Below, piece after piece: positions 27,193 to 36,211 of a stretch of 64,000 nt of DNA. The DNA is from Oscillospiraceae bacterium (GTDB lineage: Bacteria; Bacillota; Clostridia; Oscillospirales; Oscillospiraceae). The position numbers were made by a program, and so were the translations under genes. The notes under the pieces are model-generated. The model saw nothing but the letters and a program-made list of their open reading frames with translations. It was not told where the DNA came from and did no database searches. The stretch lies in the NCBI GenBank assembly GCA_015067725.1, contig SVLX01000013.1, positions 1-64,000 of the forward strand, given 5' to 3'. Each line of letters opens with the position of its first letter. Position 1 is the first letter of the stretch.

Positions 27193-27846
27193 ATGTTCAC
27201 ACCGCAGCAATTACAGCAGATTTCCTTTGACAAGGCTGTCTTCGGCGGCTATGATATGGACTCCGTGGATGAGGTGCTGGAGCCTCTGCTGGAGGACTAT
27301 GAAACGCTCTATCGGGAGAATGCTACCCTCAAGAGCAAGATGCGGGTTCTGGTGGAAAAACTGGAAGAATACCGCAAGAATGAGAGCAGCGTAAAAGAGG
27401 CTCTCCGGGCAGCTCAGCGCACCTGTGACTCTATGGTCCGGGAAGCGGAGAAGAAGTGTCTGGATATGCTCAAGGCAGCCAAAGCTCAGGGCGGTGTTGT
27501 TCCCGCTCCTGTGGTGGACGAAAGCAAGCTGAAGGCTGTGCAGGCGGCAACACTGGAGTCCGTGGCACAGATGGAGGCCCAGATTCGCGCCATGAGCCAG
27601 ACCCTTGCCCAACTGAAGACCACCGCCGCTCAGCCCGCTACCGCCGATGGCGGCAAGGCAGAGGAAGATGTGGCCCGGGAAATCGCCGAGAATTTAGAGC
27701 GCATCGTGGGTACTGCCGAGGAAGAAGCGCCCGTGGCACCCCGCCCCGCCACCGCCCACAGCGAAACCAAGGTGGCCACCCAGTCCAGCCGCTTTGCCGA
27801 TTTGGATTTACAGTTCGGCAAGAATTACGACCCCACCAAGCGCTGA
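27193..27846 (+). CDS. divIVA: DivIVA-domain protein
   Basis: A 217-residue coiled-coil protein. The N-terminal DivIVA segment reads LQQISFDKAVFGGYDMDSVDEVLEPL, and a long coiled coil covers about 35-160. The C-terminal part is rich in Ala/Pro/Glu. DivIVA/GpsB-type proteins mark negatively curved membranes and recruit division or pole factors. It follows sepF by 22 bases, so both are probably co-expressed. Which of the DivIVA subfamilies it belongs to cannot be settled by eye. Confidence 0.85.
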   Translation: MFTPQQLQQISFDKAVFGGYDMDSVDEVLEPLLEDYETLYRENATLKSKMRVLVEKLEEYRKNESSVKEALRAAQRTCDSMVREAEKKCLDMLKAAKAQGGVVPAPVVDESKLKAVQAATLESVAQMEAQIRAMSQTLAQLKTTAAQPATADGGKAEEDVAREIAENLERIVGTAEEEAPVAPRPATAHSETKVATQSSRFADLDLQFGKNYDPTKR

Positions 27847-27869
27847 CCCCCAAAGCAGGGGCAGAACAA

Positions 27870-28141
27870 GTGCATATTCCCCTGCATAGATGAGGACAGG
27901 CGGACGGACAGACTGCCAGCAGAGAGCTGCCGGATGGTGCAAGGCAGCAGGCAAGTGACCGACCCGTATCCCCTCGGAGCAGCCCCCCGAACAGAGCATC
28001 ACTATCCCAGTAGACGGGGCCGGGTCGTGCGCCCGATACAGCGCACAGCTTGAGTGCCGGGAGCTTTCCCGGAAAAAGAGTGGTACCGCAGAGGTATAAT
28101 GCGCCTTTGTCTCTTTATGCATGGAGACGAAGGCGCTTTTT
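27870..28141 (+). promoter_or_regulatory. T-box riboswitch, isoleucine specifier (ileS leader)
   Basis: T-box hallmarks appear in order. A stem-I distal segment, cagagagctgccggatggtgcaaggcagc, lies near 27920. A candidate specifier ATC (27968-27970, isoleucine) sits ahead of CCCTCGGAGC. The conserved T-box sequence AGAGTGGTACCGCAG lies at 28077-28091. Last comes a terminator with stem GCGCCTT...AAGGCGC plus TTTTT (28101-28141). The base T after TGG would pair with discriminator A73 of tRNA-Ile. Uncharged tRNA-Ile is expected to stabilise the antiterminator. Confidence 0.88.
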
Positions 28142-28145
28142 GCTG

Positions 28146-28755
28146 GGGTTTCCGCTCCGGGGACTTCTGCAACTACAGGCCCGGCGCAACGCACCACGAA
28201 CCTTGTAGCGCGCGGCATCCTTGACGCGCCATCCCCACCGTGTCCACAGGCATAACGATTAACGCAAAACCTCACCCACCGGGAAAACTCCCTCCCAGAG
28301 GGAGCTGCCGAGCGAAGCGAGGCTGAGGGAGCAAACCAGAAGTGCCCAGCTTATATACTCCCTCCGGTCACTGTCGCGAAGCGACTGAGGGAGCAAACCT
28401 TGCGGGTCTGCTGGGCATTGCAATTTTATGGCGGACTGCGGATTCGCCGGGAGGTTCTGCTTGTTGTTGCCTTCTACCGCCGGGCGGGTCATGACCACGC
28501 CCCTACAAAATCACTTCCCGAAGGGAAACATCACTGCGTCAGCAACATCACTGCGCAGCTTCACCAGAGGGCAGGTGCTTGTCGGCAGGCTCTTCTGCCG
28601 ATGCTTTTGAGGGCATCGCACCCTACCGAAGGTTTCCCGGGTTCGCTGGAGGCAGGTTGTTGCGGAGGGACAGGGGCGTCGAAGGCGCCGCCTCCTACGA
28701 AGTCACTTCCCCACAGGGGAAATTTCACTGCGTTTGCATTTTCGCCGAAAATCCT
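28146..28755. repeat. Intergenic mosaic repeat island 2 (between T-box and ileS)
   Basis: No credible gene. It contains the 25-bp GTAGCGCGCGGCATCCTTGA... module (28205-28229), two CTCCCTC...GAGGGAG palindromic modules (about 28290-28400), GCGGATTCGCCGG (near 28439), and two ACTTCCC...GGGAAA modules (near 28510 and 28705). They match the islands at 22.8-23.4 and 46.9-47.35 kb. Confidence 0.75.
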
Positions 28756-28818
28756 TGTCCTGTTTTTCTTAGGACAATCTTAAAATAAGCATATTTAATT
28801 TATGGAGGAACATCCAAA

Positions 28819-31626
28819 ATGGACTACAAGAAAACCATCATCACCCCCAAGACTTCCTTCCCCATGAAGGCGGGTCTGCCCAACCGTGAGCCCGGTATGC
28901 TGGAACGCTGGGAACAGCAGGACATTTACAGCGCCCTGCTGGAAAAGAACCAGGATTGCCCCCGCTTTGTGCTGCACGATGGCCCTCCCTTCTCCAATGG
29001 CGATATTCACATGGGTCATGCCCTGAACAAGACCCTGAAGGACTTCATTGTCCGCTCCAAGGCCATGGAAGGTTACTATACCCCCTATACCCCCGGCTGG
29101 GACAACCACGGTATGCCCATTGAGTCCGCCATCATCAAGAAAAATAAGCTGAACCACAAGACCATGTCTGCCGCCGATTTCCGCACCGCCTGCGCCGACT
29201 TCGCTCAGGACTACATCGACCGGCAGATGGTGGGCTTCAAGCGGCTGGGCGCCATTGGCGACTGGAAGCGGCCCTATAAGACCATGGACAAGGCTTTCGA
29301 GGCCGAAGAAGTGAAGGTCTTTGGCGCCATGTATCTCAATGGTCACATCTATAAGGGCCTGAAGCCCGTCTATTGGTGCCCCAAGGACGAGACCGCTCTG
29401 GCTGAGGCTGAGATTGAGTACGCCGACGACAAGTGTACCTCCATCTATGTCAAGTTCGCCGTGGCCGATGATCAGGGCAAGCTGGCTGAGTTCGGCGGCA
29501 AGGACAATACCTATGTCATCATCTGGACCACCACCCCCTGGACTCTCCCCGGCAACCTGGCCATTGCCTTCCATCCCGATGAGGAATATGTGATTCTGGA
29601 TGCCGGCAAGGAGCGCTATATCGTGGCCAAGGCGCTGGCCGAGAAGACCATGAAAGAGGGCGGCGTGGAGTCCTGGACCGAAGTCGCCTCCTTCCCCGGC
29701 AGATTCTTTGAGTATATGACTGCCCAGCATCCCTTCCTGGAGCGCACCAGCTTGATGGTCATGGCGGACTATGTCACCATGGACTCCGGTACGGGCTGTG
29801 TCCACACCGCTCCCGGTTTCGGTGCTGACGACTATCAGACCTGCCGCCGGTACAATGTGGAGCTGATTGTTCCCGTGGATGAGCACGGCTGTCAGACCGA
29901 AGCCGCCGGTAAGTATGCCGGAATGTACTATGAGAAGTCCAACGAGGCCATTCTGGCGGACATGAAGGAATCCGGCGCTCTCTTTGCCTCCGAGGAAATG
30001 GTTCACTCCTATCCCCACTGCTGGCGCTGCAAGAACCCCATTATCTTCCGTGCCACCCCCCAGTGGTTCTGTTCCGTGGACTCCTTCAAGGAGAAGGCCA
30101 TCGAAGCCTGCCGGGAAGTCAAGTGGTTCCCCGCATGGGGCAAGGAGCGGATGGAGGCCATGATTCGTGAGCGTGCCGACTGGTGTATCTCCCGTCAGCG
30201 CCGCTGGGGTCTGCCCATCCCCGTGTTCTACTGCTCCGACTGCGGCAAGCCTGTCTGCACCCAGCAGACCATTGACCACATCGTGAAGCTCTTTGGCGAA
30301 TTCGGCTCCAATGTCTGGTTCGACCGGGAGGCCATGGATTTGATTCCCGAGGGTTTGAGCTGTCCCCACTGCGGCGGCAAGCACTTCGAGAAGGAGACCG
30401 ACACTCTGGACGGCTGGTTTGACTCCGGCTCTACCCACTACTCCAGCCTCCGCCGGGACGACGAGCAGAATTGGCCCGCCGATGTGTATCTGGAGGGTGC
30501 TGACCAGTATCGTGGCTGGTTCCAGTCCAGCTTGCTGACCGCTGTTGGCGCACTGGGTATGGGTGCTCCCTTCCGTCAGGTGCTGACCCACGGCTGGACC
30601 GTTGACGGCAACGGCAGAGCCATGCACAAGTCTCTGGGTAACGGCGTTGACCCCATGGACATTGTCAAAGAATTCGGCGCTGACATCATCCGTCTGTGGG
30701 CCGGTTCTTCCGACTACCATGCCGATGTCCGCTGCTCCAAGGAAATCTTCAAGCAACTCAGCCAGAACTACCTGAAGTTCCGCAATACCGCCCGCTACTG
30801 TCTGGCCAATCTGGAGGGCTTTAACCCCGACAATCTGGTCGCCCCCCAGGATATGCCGGAGCTGGACCGCTGGGTGCTGACCAAGCTGAATAAGCTGATT
30901 GAGGTCTGTATCCGGGCTTATGACAACTATGAATTCCACATGGTGGCCCATGCCATCAATGATTTCTGCGTGGTGGAGCTCAGCAGCTTCTATCTGGACA
31001 TCATCAAGGACCGGCTGTACTGCGAGGATGCCGACGGCATGAAGCGCAGAGCCGCCCAGAGCGCATTGTTCCTCATTGTCGATGCCATGGCCAAGCTCTT
31101 TGCCCCCATTCTGGCCTTCACCTGCGACGAAATCTGGCAGGCTATGCCCCACAGAAGCACCGATGACGGCCGGAACATCGTCCTGAACCGGATGCCTCAG
31201 GCTTACACGGAGTACGCCCTTGCCCCCGAAGCCATGGCCAAGTGGGACATGACCCTGAAGCTCCGTCAGGATGTGAATGCCATTCTGGAGACCGCCCGTG
31301 CCGCCAAGCGGATTGGCAAGGCGCTGGAGGCCCATGTGTCTCTGGAGGCCACTGACGAGACCGCCAAGACCACGCTGGAGGCTGTTGCCCATCTGGATTT
31401 GGCAGAAATCTTCATCGTCTCCTCCTGTGCACTGGAGCAGACCCGGGAAGATGCCACCGTGGGCATGGGCACCAACTTCCCCGGACTGAAGATTGGTGTT
31501 ACCGAAGCCCGTGGCGAGAAGTGCCCCCGCTGTTGGATGCACTCGGAGCAGGCTGACGAGAATGGTCTGTGCCCCCGCTGTGCAGGTGTTGTGGCAAGAC
31601 TGCCTCAGGAGATGTTGGAGCTGTAA
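28819..31626 (+). CDS. ileS: Isoleucyl-tRNA synthetase
   Basis: A 935-residue class I synthetase that charges tRNA-Ile. The HIGH-type motif is DIHMGHALN (from residue 62), the KMSKS position reads AMHKSLGN (about 601-608), and the editing (CP1) domain has WTTTPWTLPGN. A C-terminal zinc finger is formed by CPRCW and CPRC. ATG 28819 follows GGAGG. A T-box leader with an isoleucine specifier lies upstream but is separated by about 680 bases of repeats. Confidence 0.96.
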   Translation: MDYKKTIITPKTSFPMKAGLPNREPGMLERWEQQDIYSALLEKNQDCPRFVLHDGPPFSNGDIHMGHALNKTLKDFIVRSKAMEGYYTPYTPGWDNHGMPIESAIIKKNKLNHKTMSAADFRTACADFAQDYIDRQMVGFKRLGAIGDWKRPYKTMDKAFEAEEVKVFGAMYLNGHIYKGLKPVYWCPKDETALAEAEIEYADDKCTSIYVKFAVADDQGKLAEFGGKDNTYVIIWTTTPWTLPGNLAIAFHPDEEYVILDAGKERYIVAKALAEKTMKEGGVESWTEVASFPGRFFEYMTAQHPFLERTSLMVMADYVTMDSGTGCVHTAPGFGADDYQTCRRYNVELIVPVDEHGCQTEAAGKYAGMYYEKSNEAILADMKESGALFASEEMVHSYPHCWRCKNPIIFRATPQWFCSVDSFKEKAIEACREVKWFPAWGKERMEAMIRERADWCISRQRRWGLPIPVFYCSDCGKPVCTQQTIDHIVKLFGEFGSNVWFDREAMDLIPEGLSCPHCGGKHFEKETDTLDGWFDSGSTHYSSLRRDDEQNWPADVYLEGADQYRGWFQSSLLTAVGALGMGAPFRQVLTHGWTVDGNGRAMHKSLGNGVDPMDIVKEFGADIIRLWAGSSDYHADVRCSKEIFKQLSQNYLKFRNTARYCLANLEGFNPDNLVAPQDMPELDRWVLTKLNKLIEVCIRAYDNYEFHMVAHAINDFCVVELSSFYLDIIKDRLYCEDADGMKRRAAQSALFLIVDAMAKLFAPILAFTCDEIWQAMPHRSTDDGRNIVLNRMPQAYTEYALAPEAMAKWDMTLKLRQDVNAILETARAAKRIGKALEAHVSLEATDETAKTTLEAVAHLDLAEIFIVSSCALEQTREDATVGMGTNFPGLKIGVTEARGEKCPRCWMHSEQADENGLCPRCAGVVARLPQEMLEL

Positions 31627-31660
31627 TGCTGTTTAAGACCCCAATGCAATAAGAAAATGT

Positions 31661-31709
31661 GCCGCCCATCAGGATGTTGCTGTCCCGATGGGCGGCATGG
31701 TTTTGTTTT
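31661..31709 (+). terminator. Terminator of ileS
   Basis: A 10-bp stem (GCCGCCCATC 31661-31670 with GATGGGCGGC 31687-31696) is followed by a T-rich tract. Confidence 0.8.
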
Positions 31710-31727
31710 GGGGAAGGAAGTGGTGGA

Positions 31728-31870
31728 AGTGTGATGTTCTTGTGATGTTTTGAGGGAGAAGTGTTATGTTTCTGGGGAAGAAGTGAAGAAAGTGTGATGT
31801 TCTTGTGATGTTTTGGGGAGGAGTGTTATGTTTCTGGAGGAGAAAGTGAAGAAAGTGTGATGTTTTGGGT
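31728..31870 (+). repeat. 63-bp tandem repeat with five GTGATGTT boxes
   Basis: Units start at 31728, 31791 and 31854 (the third is partial), with a period of 63 bases. GTGATGTT occurs at 31731, 31742, 31794, 31805 and 31857. Within each full unit the two boxes are 11 bases apart, about one helical turn. The array ends at the -35 element of the next gene. Confidence 0.8.
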
Positions 31871-31898
31871 TTACAATCCGCTTTTTTTGTGATACCAT
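31870..31898 (+). promoter_or_regulatory. Promoter of the AlbA_2-family regulator gene
   Basis: TTTACA (31870-31875), a 17-base spacer and TACCAT (31893-31898), directly after the repeat array and 21 bases before the start codon. Confidence 0.5.
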
Positions 31899-31918
31899 AG
31901 AGGAAAGGAGGGAGAGCG

Positions 31919-33385
31919 ATGGTTGAACAGGAACTTCTGGCGTTAATTCAGCAAATTCAAACCCGTGGGTGCGAAGAGCAGACAACGGAAGTGAAGACCG
32001 CCCGCGGTGGATGTCCGGAAAGATTGTATGATACCATCTCGGCCTTCGCCAATCAGGACAGCGGTGGCGTCTTCGTGTTTGGTCTGGACGAAAAGAATGG
32101 ATTCAAAAAAGTCGGCGTATATGACCCGCAGGATTTGCAGAAAAAGGTCATGGAGTACTGCGAGCAAATGACACCAGTTGTTCGACCTGTGTTCACGGTC
32201 TGTAACGAGGGTGAGCTGGTGTTTGTATCCGCAGAGATTCCGCCAACGGATTTGACAGACCGCCCCTGTTTTAAGACGGCCAAGGGGAGACTGAATGGAT
32301 CCTATGTCCGTGTGGGTGATGCAGATAAGCCCATGACGGAGTACGAAGTTTATAGTTATGAAGCATTTCGGAAAAAATACAGAGACGATATTCGCCCAGT
32401 CGAACGTGCTTCTTTTGCATCGCTGGACAGGTCTCTGGTTTCGGCATATCTGGAGCGAAAGAAAAGAGACCGACCCAATTTAGAAACCATCCCCATAGAG
32501 CAACTATATGAATTAACCGGTATCACACGGGACGGACAAATCACCATGACCGCTTTGTTGCTTTTCGGGCTGTACCCGCAGGCTTACTTCCCTCAACTCA
32601 GCATCAACGCAACCTGTATCCCCAGCAAAGAAATGGGTGTTGTGGACGATATGGGGAATCGTTTTGCCGACACAAAGCATATCGAAGGAACACTCACGGA
32701 TATGCTGAAGGAGGCATTGGCGTTTGTCCGGAAGAATATGCGTGTCGCAACAAGAATTGATGCCGAAACCGGAGAACGGGTCGATATTCCCCAGTATCCA
32801 ATGGATGCTGTCCGTGAAGCAATCTTAAATGCACTGGTTCATCGGGACTATAGTTTTTGTACGGAAGGTATGCCCATCCAGTTGCTGATGTACAGTGACC
32901 GGCTGGAAATCAGCAACCCCGGCGGGCTGTACGGACGATTGACTGTTGACCAACTGGGAAAGGCTCAGCCGGACACCAGAAACCCGGTTTTGGTTACGGC
33001 CATGGAAACGCTGGGGGAAACGGAAAACCGATACTCCGGTATCCCCACAATACGCTATGCCGCAAAAAAACTATGCCTGCCCGAGCCGCAGTTTTTAGAC
33101 TCCCGCAGCAAGTTTACCGTCACCTTGTATAACGCAACCAATGTGGAGACCGTCACTCCGGCTGAAGCGCCGGCGGTCTTGTATGGAGATGAAAAGGGCC
33201 TGATTCCGTTTTGCCGGACACCCCGTAGCCGTGCAGAGATTTTGGAGCATCTGGCTTTTTCCTCCAGTCAGTATGCACTGCGCCGCTACCTGCATCCCCT
33301 CTTGCAGGCTGGTGTCATTCGGATGACCAATCCGGATAAACCCCGCAGTCCCAACCAGAAGTACTATACTGCGGAAGGGATATGA
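31919..33385 (+). CDS. AlbA_2/Schlafen-domain ATP-binding regulator
   Basis: A 488-residue protein. The N-terminal AlbA_2 domain (about 10-140) has TTEVKTARGG, ISAFANQDSGGVFVFG and SYVRVGDADKPM. The middle carries a GHKL-like ATPase fragment (DAVREAILNALVHRDYS, LEISNPGGLYG). A winged-helix-like C-terminus follows (about 425-488). Relatives are annotated as predicted transcriptional regulators or RecG-like helicases, but no defined role is known. The ribosome site AAAGGAGGG is strong. The repeat array just upstream suggests it controls its own promoter; that is an inference. Confidence 0.8.
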   Translation: MVEQELLALIQQIQTRGCEEQTTEVKTARGGCPERLYDTISAFANQDSGGVFVFGLDEKNGFKKVGVYDPQDLQKKVMEYCEQMTPVVRPVFTVCNEGELVFVSAEIPPTDLTDRPCFKTAKGRLNGSYVRVGDADKPMTEYEVYSYEAFRKKYRDDIRPVERASFASLDRSLVSAYLERKKRDRPNLETIPIEQLYELTGITRDGQITMTALLLFGLYPQAYFPQLSINATCIPSKEMGVVDDMGNRFADTKHIEGTLTDMLKEALAFVRKNMRVATRIDAETGERVDIPQYPMDAVREAILNALVHRDYSFCTEGMPIQLLMYSDRLEISNPGGLYGRLTVDQLGKAQPDTRNPVLVTAMETLGETENRYSGIPTIRYAAKKLCLPEPQFLDSRSKFTVTLYNATNVETVTPAEAPAVLYGDEKGLIPFCRTPRSRAEILEHLAFSSSQYALRRYLHPLLQAGVIRMTNPDKPRSPNQKYYTAEGI

Positions 33386-33444
33386 CTTGAAAGAGCAAGC
33401 CGCTTGATCGGTGTTTACCGTCTCACGACAGAAAGGAGAACAAC

Positions 33445-34290
33445 ATGAACATCTACTTATCTACCGACATTACCGACGGGAAGAAATCGGCAAAGCACCA
33501 CGACCGGGAACTGGTGGCGCAGTCTGTGCCGGAATCCCAAGCCCGCGCGCTGGAGCAGGCAGAAGACCGGTTTGATGCCGCAGAGCACCAGGGCAAGCTC
33601 CCGCTGGGGCTGCGAATCGTCCAATATGTGGCCGGTTTCTGTGCTTTCATTCTGGCAATTGGCATTTGGAGAAGCGAAGTTTCTGTGGAGCAGGCGTTCC
33701 ACAATGCCCCGTGGCTGTTCTATATTCTGGGGGTTACTGCCCCAATCTGGGGTATCCTGACCCTCTGGGCACGGCTGAAAAAGCGGAAGAATGATGCCAG
33801 CGAAGAGGCCATTGTCGCAGACAGCCGCCTGTATACCACGAAGGAAGTCTCTTTCTCCATGCTGGATGTCCCTGAGGATGCACCTGCTGTGGATGTCCTC
33901 GTGGGCCGGTACAAGCACAAGGACGGCGAGGTCAAAATTCTGGGTGCCTCGGACAATGTTATGCTGAATCCCCAGTTTCGCATCTTCGTTCAGGACGGCA
34001 AGCTGTGCCTGGCGGACATCCATGACCGGCATGAGATTGACCTCGCTGCGATTACCGGCATCCGCACCTTCAAAAAGCAGGTGCGAATCATGAACTGGAA
34101 CAAGGAAGTGCATTTTTCTGCCGATAAGTACAAGCCCTATAAGCTGGTCTCCAACCAGTATGGCATTTACCTGAAATCCTACCATGGTCTGACTTTCCAC
34201 CATGGGGACGAGGACTGGATGCTGCTCTTCCCGCCCTATGAACTGCCGGTTTTCACCCAGCTCACCGGAAAAACCGCCTCCACCGTATAA
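33445..34290 (+). CDS. Unknown protein with two membrane segments
   Basis: A 281-residue protein, starting MNIYLSTDITDGKKSA. Two hydrophobic helices (about 55-72 and 87-105) are followed by a beta-rich soluble domain (about 120-275). I do not recognise the family. The soluble domain resembles the protein encoded next in line in layout and in short motifs (DAPxxxxL near its start, EDWMLLFPPYELP near its end). ATG 33445 follows AAAGGAGAA. It is probably co-transcribed with the next gene. Confidence 0.65.
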   Translation: MNIYLSTDITDGKKSAKHHDRELVAQSVPESQARALEQAEDRFDAAEHQGKLPLGLRIVQYVAGFCAFILAIGIWRSEVSVEQAFHNAPWLFYILGVTAPIWGILTLWARLKKRKNDASEEAIVADSRLYTTKEVSFSMLDVPEDAPAVDVLVGRYKHKDGEVKILGASDNVMLNPQFRIFVQDGKLCLADIHDRHEIDLAAITGIRTFKKQVRIMNWNKEVHFSADKYKPYKLVSNQYGIYLKSYHGLTFHHGDEDWMLLFPPYELPVFTQLTGKTASTV

Positions 34291-34310
34291 CGAGACGAAA
34301 GGAAACACCC

Positions 34311-34865
34311 TTGAACATCTTTTATTCCACCAATCCAATCCATGAAGCCCTGCGCGCCGCCCCCGGGGATGCGCTTCTGGTCAGCCGGGATACCCCTGCG
34401 CCGGAGGATGCGCCCCGGCTGGAAATTCTGGCGGTGCAATATGACTTCACCACCGGCGGCAAGCTGAAGCTGCTGGGAATCCTGCCGGGGGAGGACGGTG
34501 CGCCAAATCCCGTCTTCCGGGCCTTTGCGCCGGAGGAAATGCTGTATCTGGAGAATGCCCGGGGGAGGTATGCCATCGGCTTGACCACATTCCGGAGACT
34601 TGCCCGCAGTCGGCGGCGGCGGGTGCTGGTGCGGGGTCTGGATGAGCAGGGGCGCACCTGCCACAAAAGGGGACTGCATTATTACTATATTCTGGACTTG
34701 CACATTTCCGGTGAGGATTACCGGATACTCCTGCCGGAGTGGTCGGTTGCCGAACTCTGCCGCATCACCGGCTGGGTGGTGACGGACAATGGCAAGTCGG
34801 AGTACAGGGAGAAAAAAGCCCCGGTGCCCATTCGCCGGACCAATCTCTGCGGGGGATGCGTGTAA
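34311..34865 (+). CDS. Unknown soluble protein related to its upstream neighbour
   Basis: A 184-residue protein starting at TTG 34311 (ribosome site AAAGGAAA): MNIFYSTNPIHEA. It begins like the neighbour (MNIYLSTD) but lacks the two membrane helices. The remaining domain can be aligned by eye (EDYRILLPEWSVAELCRITGW against EDWMLLFPPYELPVFTQLTGK). It is likely a tandem duplicate that lost or never had the anchor. The function is unknown. A Cys pair (CGGCV) ends the protein. Confidence 0.65.
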   Translation: MNIFYSTNPIHEALRAAPGDALLVSRDTPAPEDAPRLEILAVQYDFTTGGKLKLLGILPGEDGAPNPVFRAFAPEEMLYLENARGRYAIGLTTFRRLARSRRRRVLVRGLDEQGRTCHKRGLHYYYILDLHISGEDYRILLPEWSVAELCRITGWVVTDNGKSEYREKKAPVPIRRTNLCGGCV

Positions 34866-34969
34866 TCTCCCGGTGCTTGTGGATGCCGTAAAATGATTCT
34901 CTTTCGGAAAAAGAGGGAGTTCTTGTCATTTTTCACAAGCAACCCCCCGAAAATTTCCTGAGATTATAC

Positions 34970-34998
34970 TTGCAATTTGGGGCGGAATGGTAGATAAT
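34970..34998 (+). promoter_or_regulatory. Promoter of the GMP synthase gene
   Basis: TTGCAA (34970-34975), a 17-base spacer and GATAAT (34993-34998), 89 bases before the start codon. No purine riboswitch was recognised in the leader. Confidence 0.55.
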
Positions 34999-35087
34999 AA
35001 ACCCATATTAAAGCGGTATCCGGCCATATTTCCCGGTCGGATCCACAACCCACGGCGAGAGCCGCAAACAGAAAGGAATGGTCAACT

Positions 35088-36068
35088 ATGGAAATCATCA
35101 AAAGACCGGAAACCATGGCCCGTATCACCACCCCCGAGCTGGCAAAGGAATTCATCGACCAGCAGGTTGCTGAGGTCCGTGCCCAGGTGGGCGACAAGAA
35201 GGTTCTGCTGGCGCTGTCCGGCGGCGTGGACTCCTCTGTGGTGGCCGCACTGCTGATTAAAGCCATCGGCAAGCAGTTGGTCTGCGTTCATGTAAACCAC
35301 GGTCTCATGCGTAAGGGCGAGAGTGAAGCTGTTATTGAGGTCTTCCGGAATCAGTTGGACGCCAACCTGATTTATGTGGATGCCACTGACCGTTTCCTGG
35401 ATAAGCTGGCCGGCGTTGCCGACCCCGAGACCAAGCGGAAGATTATTGGCGGCGAGTTCATTCAGGTCTTTGACGAGGAATCCGCCAAGCTGGAGGGCAT
35501 TTCCTTCCTGGCTCAGGGCACCATTTACCCCGACATCATCGAGTCCAAGGGTGTCAAGGCCCACCACAATGTGGGCGGTCTGCCTGAGGATATGGAGATG
35601 GAGCTGGTTGAGCCGGTGAAGCTGCTGTACAAGGACGAGGTCCGTGTGGTGGGCGAGGCTCTGGGTCTGCCCCATGCCATGGTCTATCGTCAGCCCTTCC
35701 CCGGTCCCGGTCTGGGTGTCCGCTGTCTGGGTGCCATCACCCGCGACCGTCTCCACGCCCTGCGGGAGGCCGATGCCATTCTGCGGGAAGAATTCGAGAA
35801 GAACGGCTTAGAGGGCAAGGTCTGGCAGTATTTCATCGCTGTGCCCGACTTCAAGAGCGTCGGTGTCCGGGACGGCAAGCGGTATGACGGCTGGCCCGCC
35901 ATCCTCCGTGCGGTCAATACCACCGATGCCATGACCGCCACCATCGAGGAGATTCCCTATGCCCTGCTGAACCACATTACCCAGCGGATTACCACGGAGG
36001 TGGAGGGAATTAACCGGGTGGTTTATGATCTGACGCCTAAGCCTGTGGGGACGATTGAGTGGGAATAA
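35088..36068 (+). CDS. guaA: GMP synthase, ATP-pyrophosphatase subunit only
   Basis: A 326-residue protein matching the C-terminal two thirds of GuaA, which aminates XMP to GMP. The PP-loop LSGGVDSSVV (S44-S50), HVNHGLMRKGE, the FPGPGLGVR motif and the dimerisation end DLTPKPVGTIEWE are present. The N-terminal glutamine amidotransferase domain is absent, and the ribosome site AAAGGAA sits directly before ATG 35088, so the gene is not simply mis-started. Such split enzymes (as in archaea) need a separate amidotransferase subunit, which is not encoded in this window. IMP dehydrogenase, the preceding step, is encoded at 57 kb. Confidence 0.9.
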   Translation: MEIIKRPETMARITTPELAKEFIDQQVAEVRAQVGDKKVLLALSGGVDSSVVAALLIKAIGKQLVCVHVNHGLMRKGESEAVIEVFRNQLDANLIYVDATDRFLDKLAGVADPETKRKIIGGEFIQVFDEESAKLEGISFLAQGTIYPDIIESKGVKAHHNVGGLPEDMEMELVEPVKLLYKDEVRVVGEALGLPHAMVYRQPFPGPGLGVRCLGAITRDRLHALREADAILREEFEKNGLEGKVWQYFIAVPDFKSVGVRDGKRYDGWPAILRAVNTTDAMTATIEEIPYALLNHITQRITTEVEGINRVVYDLTPKPVGTIEWE

Positions 36069-36162
36069 GCCTACAGGTCATAAAAGCTCAGTCATCACCG
36101 GGCTTTTTAAGGATTTGAGCCATTCGTGGCAACGAAATGGAAACAAAACTTCATTATTCAAC

Positions 36163-36207
36163 AAAAAGAGCTAACTGATTTTGATTAAGTCAGTTAGCTC
36201 TTTTTTT
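36163..36207. terminator. Bidirectional terminator between guaA and the accessory island
   Basis: A perfect 16-bp stem (36163-36178 with 36190-36205) has A5 on one side and T7 on the other, so it works in both directions. Confidence 0.85.
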
Positions 36208-36211
36208 GCGT

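Noticed and set aside
28795..31542. A 915-codon open frame on the minus strand, and similar long frames opposite glg genes (5419-7065, 8116-10053, 10147-11523)
   Set aside because: They lie exactly opposite strongly conserved genes (ileS, glgB/C, glgA, amylase), lack ribosome sites and family motifs, and arise from the G+C-rich codon bias of the true genes.
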